NCBI RefSeq assembly: GCF_001618385.1
Contig: NZ_BDCR01000004.1
Span: 620,001-684,000, forward strand
Reading direction: 5' to 3'
DNA: 64,000 nt
Source of the DNA: Paludibacter jiangxiensis
Lineage (GTDB): Bacteria; Bacteroidota; Bacteroidia; Bacteroidales; Paludibacteraceae
Below, piece after piece: positions 62,399-64,000 of the stretch. Positions within the stretch are counted from its first letter, which is position 1. Each line of letters opens with the position of its first letter. The notes beneath the pieces are model-generated. The model was given only the letters and a program-made list of their open reading frames with translations. It searched no databases and was not told where the DNA came from. The translations under genes were made by a program, and so were the position numbers.

Positions 62399-64000
62399 TT
62401 AAAAATTGACATTGACTCCAAACAAAATGGTTCTTGTTTTAGGATAGAAGTTGTTAGAATCAATACCCGGGGACATACCACCCATATTTACTTCAGGATC
62501 CACTCCTGTGTATTTGGTGATCACAAACAGGTTGTTTACAGTGCTGTAAAGACGAACATTTTCGATATATTTTATCGGTTTTTTGAAGGTATATCCCAAT
62601 GTCAGGTTTTCCAAACGCAGATAGCTGCCACTTTCAATAAAGCGGGAAGAATATCTGAACGCATTTCCATCTTTTGCCGATTCATTTGCGGCGTCAACCA
62701 AAATATTGGTGTAAGCTGCGGTTGAAGGACGGAACAAATCTGCACGTGTTGCATTGAATATTTTGTTGCCATAAACACCACGGAGGAAGATACTCAAATC
62801 AAAGTTTTTATAGGTAAAGCTGTTAGACCAACCATAGTTCAGCTTCGGTTGAGGACTGCCGGCATAACGATAATCTGATGTAGTAGGATTCGTTGTCAAC
62901 GTTCCATCTTTTGCAAGGTATTGAGATACTCCGGCACTGTTTTTACCCTGATAAATGAGTGTAAAGAACTGTCCCAATGGATATCCTACCTTACGAATCT
63001 GCAAAGTACTTCCTGTTTGTCCGCCACCATCAGGTTGTGTATAACGAATTGAGTCGCCACCTGAGAAATAGGGATTAGACAGACCTGTAATAGTATTTTT
63101 GTTGTGAGCCAGGTTAAGGCTTGTTTTCCATGTAAACGTTCTTGTTTTAACCGGAGTAGCCGAAATACTGAATTCAATACCCTTGTTATTAATACTACCA
63201 CCATTAGCCCAAAGGCCAGCAGCAGGAACAAGAAGAATATCTGCATCATACCAGTAAATCATGTCGGTAGTATTTTTGTTATACCAGTCAAAGGTGAAGC
63301 TCAACTTTCCTTGTAAAAGGGAAGCATCTAATCCAAAGTTTGTTGTTGCTGTTTTTTCCCATTTCAAATCAGGATTAGCCGCCTTGTTAGGACCGTACGA
63401 CATCATTGAACCGCCGTTGTAATTGAAGCTACCCATTGGTCCGGAAAGGAACTGTGCTGTATAAGCACTGAACCCTGTTGAGTTACCGGTTACACCATAG
63501 CTACCTCTGAATTTCAGGTCATAGAAGATATTCATTTTCTGAATAAAGCTTTCCTGACCGGCTCTCCAGGATACACCCACTGATGGGAAGTAACCCCAAC
63601 GGTTGTTTTTGCCGAATACAGATCCACCATCACGACGCAATGACCCTTGCAGATAATATTTGTCGTTGTAGTTATAGTTCAAACGGGCAAAATTTGAAAT
63701 CAAACGAGTCTTAGAGTAAGCCTGATCATAGCCAAAATCAACTCTGTAGCCATTAATTGTAGAATAGTTACCAAGTGCAAGGTTGTTAAAGCTCATGTTG
63801 TTTACAGGGAAATTTGCATTTGTTGCCTGAAAACCATCACCGTAAATATCATTCTGGAAAGAATACCCCAAAACGGCATTGATAGAATGAGCGCCAAAAG
63901 TACGATTCCATGTCAACCAGTTTTCAAATACAGTGTTCGTGGTCTGATAATTATTTCTCATCGCTGAGCCACCCGGTTGGAATGTTACAATTGTACGTGT
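62399..64000 (-). CDS. susC: SusC/RagA-type TonB-dependent transporter (5' part outside window)
   Basis: Partial gene: the frame is open through base 64000, so at least 533 residues of the C-terminal barrel are visible of about 1000 expected; the signal peptide, carboxypeptidase-like domain and plug are missing. Barrel signatures are LRRDGGSVFGKNNRWGYFPSVGVSWRAGQESF, then GRKY-like strand pairs and the late YLRLENLTLGYTFKKP...VRLYSTVNNLFVITKYTGVDPEV. It ends FGVNVNF with a terminal aromatic. It imports oligosaccharides with the SusD protein encoded just downstream. A regulator of the locus, if any, must lie beyond 64000. Confidence 0.95.
   Translation of the reverse strand, partial: TRTIVTFQPGGSAMRNNYQTTNTVFENWLTWNRTFGAHSINAVLGYSFQNDIYGDGFQATNANFPVNNMSFNNLALGNYSTINGYRVDFGYDQAYSKTRLISNFARLNYNYNDKYYLQGSLRRDGGSVFGKNNRWGYFPSVGVSWRAGQESFIQKMNIFYDLKFRGSYGVTGNSTGFSAYTAQFLSGPMGSFNYNGGSMMSYGPNKAANPDLKWEKTATTNFGLDASLLQGKLSFTFDWYNKNTTDMIYWYDADILLVPAAGLWANGGSINNKGIEFSISATPVKTRTFTWKTSLNLAHNKNTITGLSNPYFSGGDSIRYTQPDGGGQTGSTLQIRKVGYPLGQFFTLIYQGKNSAGVSQYLAKDGTLTTNPTTSDYRYAGSPQPKLNYGWSNSFTYKNFDLSIFLRGVYGNKIFNATRADLFRPSTAAYTNILVDAANESAKDGNAFRYSSRFIESGSYLRLENLTLGYTFKKPIKYIENVRLYSTVNNLFVITKYTGVDPEVNMGGMSPGIDSNNFYPKTRTILFGVNVNF

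Overview
The window looks like chromosomal DNA from a Bacteroidales bacterium, perhaps near Paludibacter or Dysgonomonas (genus is a guess). The evidence is a SusC/SusD pair with clustered glycoside hydrolases, TAnnTTTG promoter boxes, a probable type IX secretion C-terminal signal, a fused CzcA-TolC pump and many palindromic intergenic repeats. No rRNA, tRNA or CRISPR array was seen.

1-7810 (minus strand): a vitamin B12 operon behind a TTTG-N19-TAnnTTTG promoter and a cobalamin riboswitch. In order it encodes a BtuF-like binding protein, the adenosyltransferase CobO, BtuC, BtuD, a BtuB-like TonB receptor, a secreted DUF4430 protein, CobU and the N-terminal half of CobT. Together these import corrinoids, adenosylate them and rebuild the nucleotide loop.

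7811-15100: mixed small loci. An AT-rich orphan membrane protein, a RAYT transposase that carries a perfect REP-like palindrome inside its coding sequence, a YjjP/YjjB exporter pair, a nested palindromic element, a methyltransferase with a structured leader, an ECF sigma factor with a membrane partner, and phosphoglycerate mutase.

15300-22700: heavy-metal efflux. A Cys-rich DUF6660-like protein, a CzcA pump fused to a TolC-type domain through an internal signal-like segment, and a CzcB-type lipoprotein adaptor, followed by a secreted orphan.

23100-48950: a secreted beta-helix protein and then a long exopolysaccharide locus on the plus strand. It has a membrane 4,6-dehydratase, Wza- and Wzc-like export proteins, an FrhB-acyltransferase fusion, an acyl carrier protein, a KAS III enzyme, a flippase, a pyruvyl transferase, four glycosyltransferases, a polymerase, an acetyltransferase, a deacetylase, a DegT aminotransferase and an initiating sugar transferase. 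The dehydratase, aminotransferase and initiating transferase suggest an amino-sugar primer, and the pyruvyl transferase an acidic group, so the polymer may be zwitterionic. The locus ends with a 1389-residue repeat protein that is probably exported by type IX secretion.

49045-64000 (minus strand): a polysaccharide utilisation locus. Reading in the direction of transcription: partial SusC, SusD, an HGSNAT-like membrane acyltransferase, GH89 alpha-N-acetylglucosaminidase, a GH28-like enzyme, two GH92 alpha-mannosidases and a PafA-like phosphatase. The likely target is an alpha-GlcNAc- and mannose-bearing glycan. The SusC 5' end and any regulator lie beyond the window.
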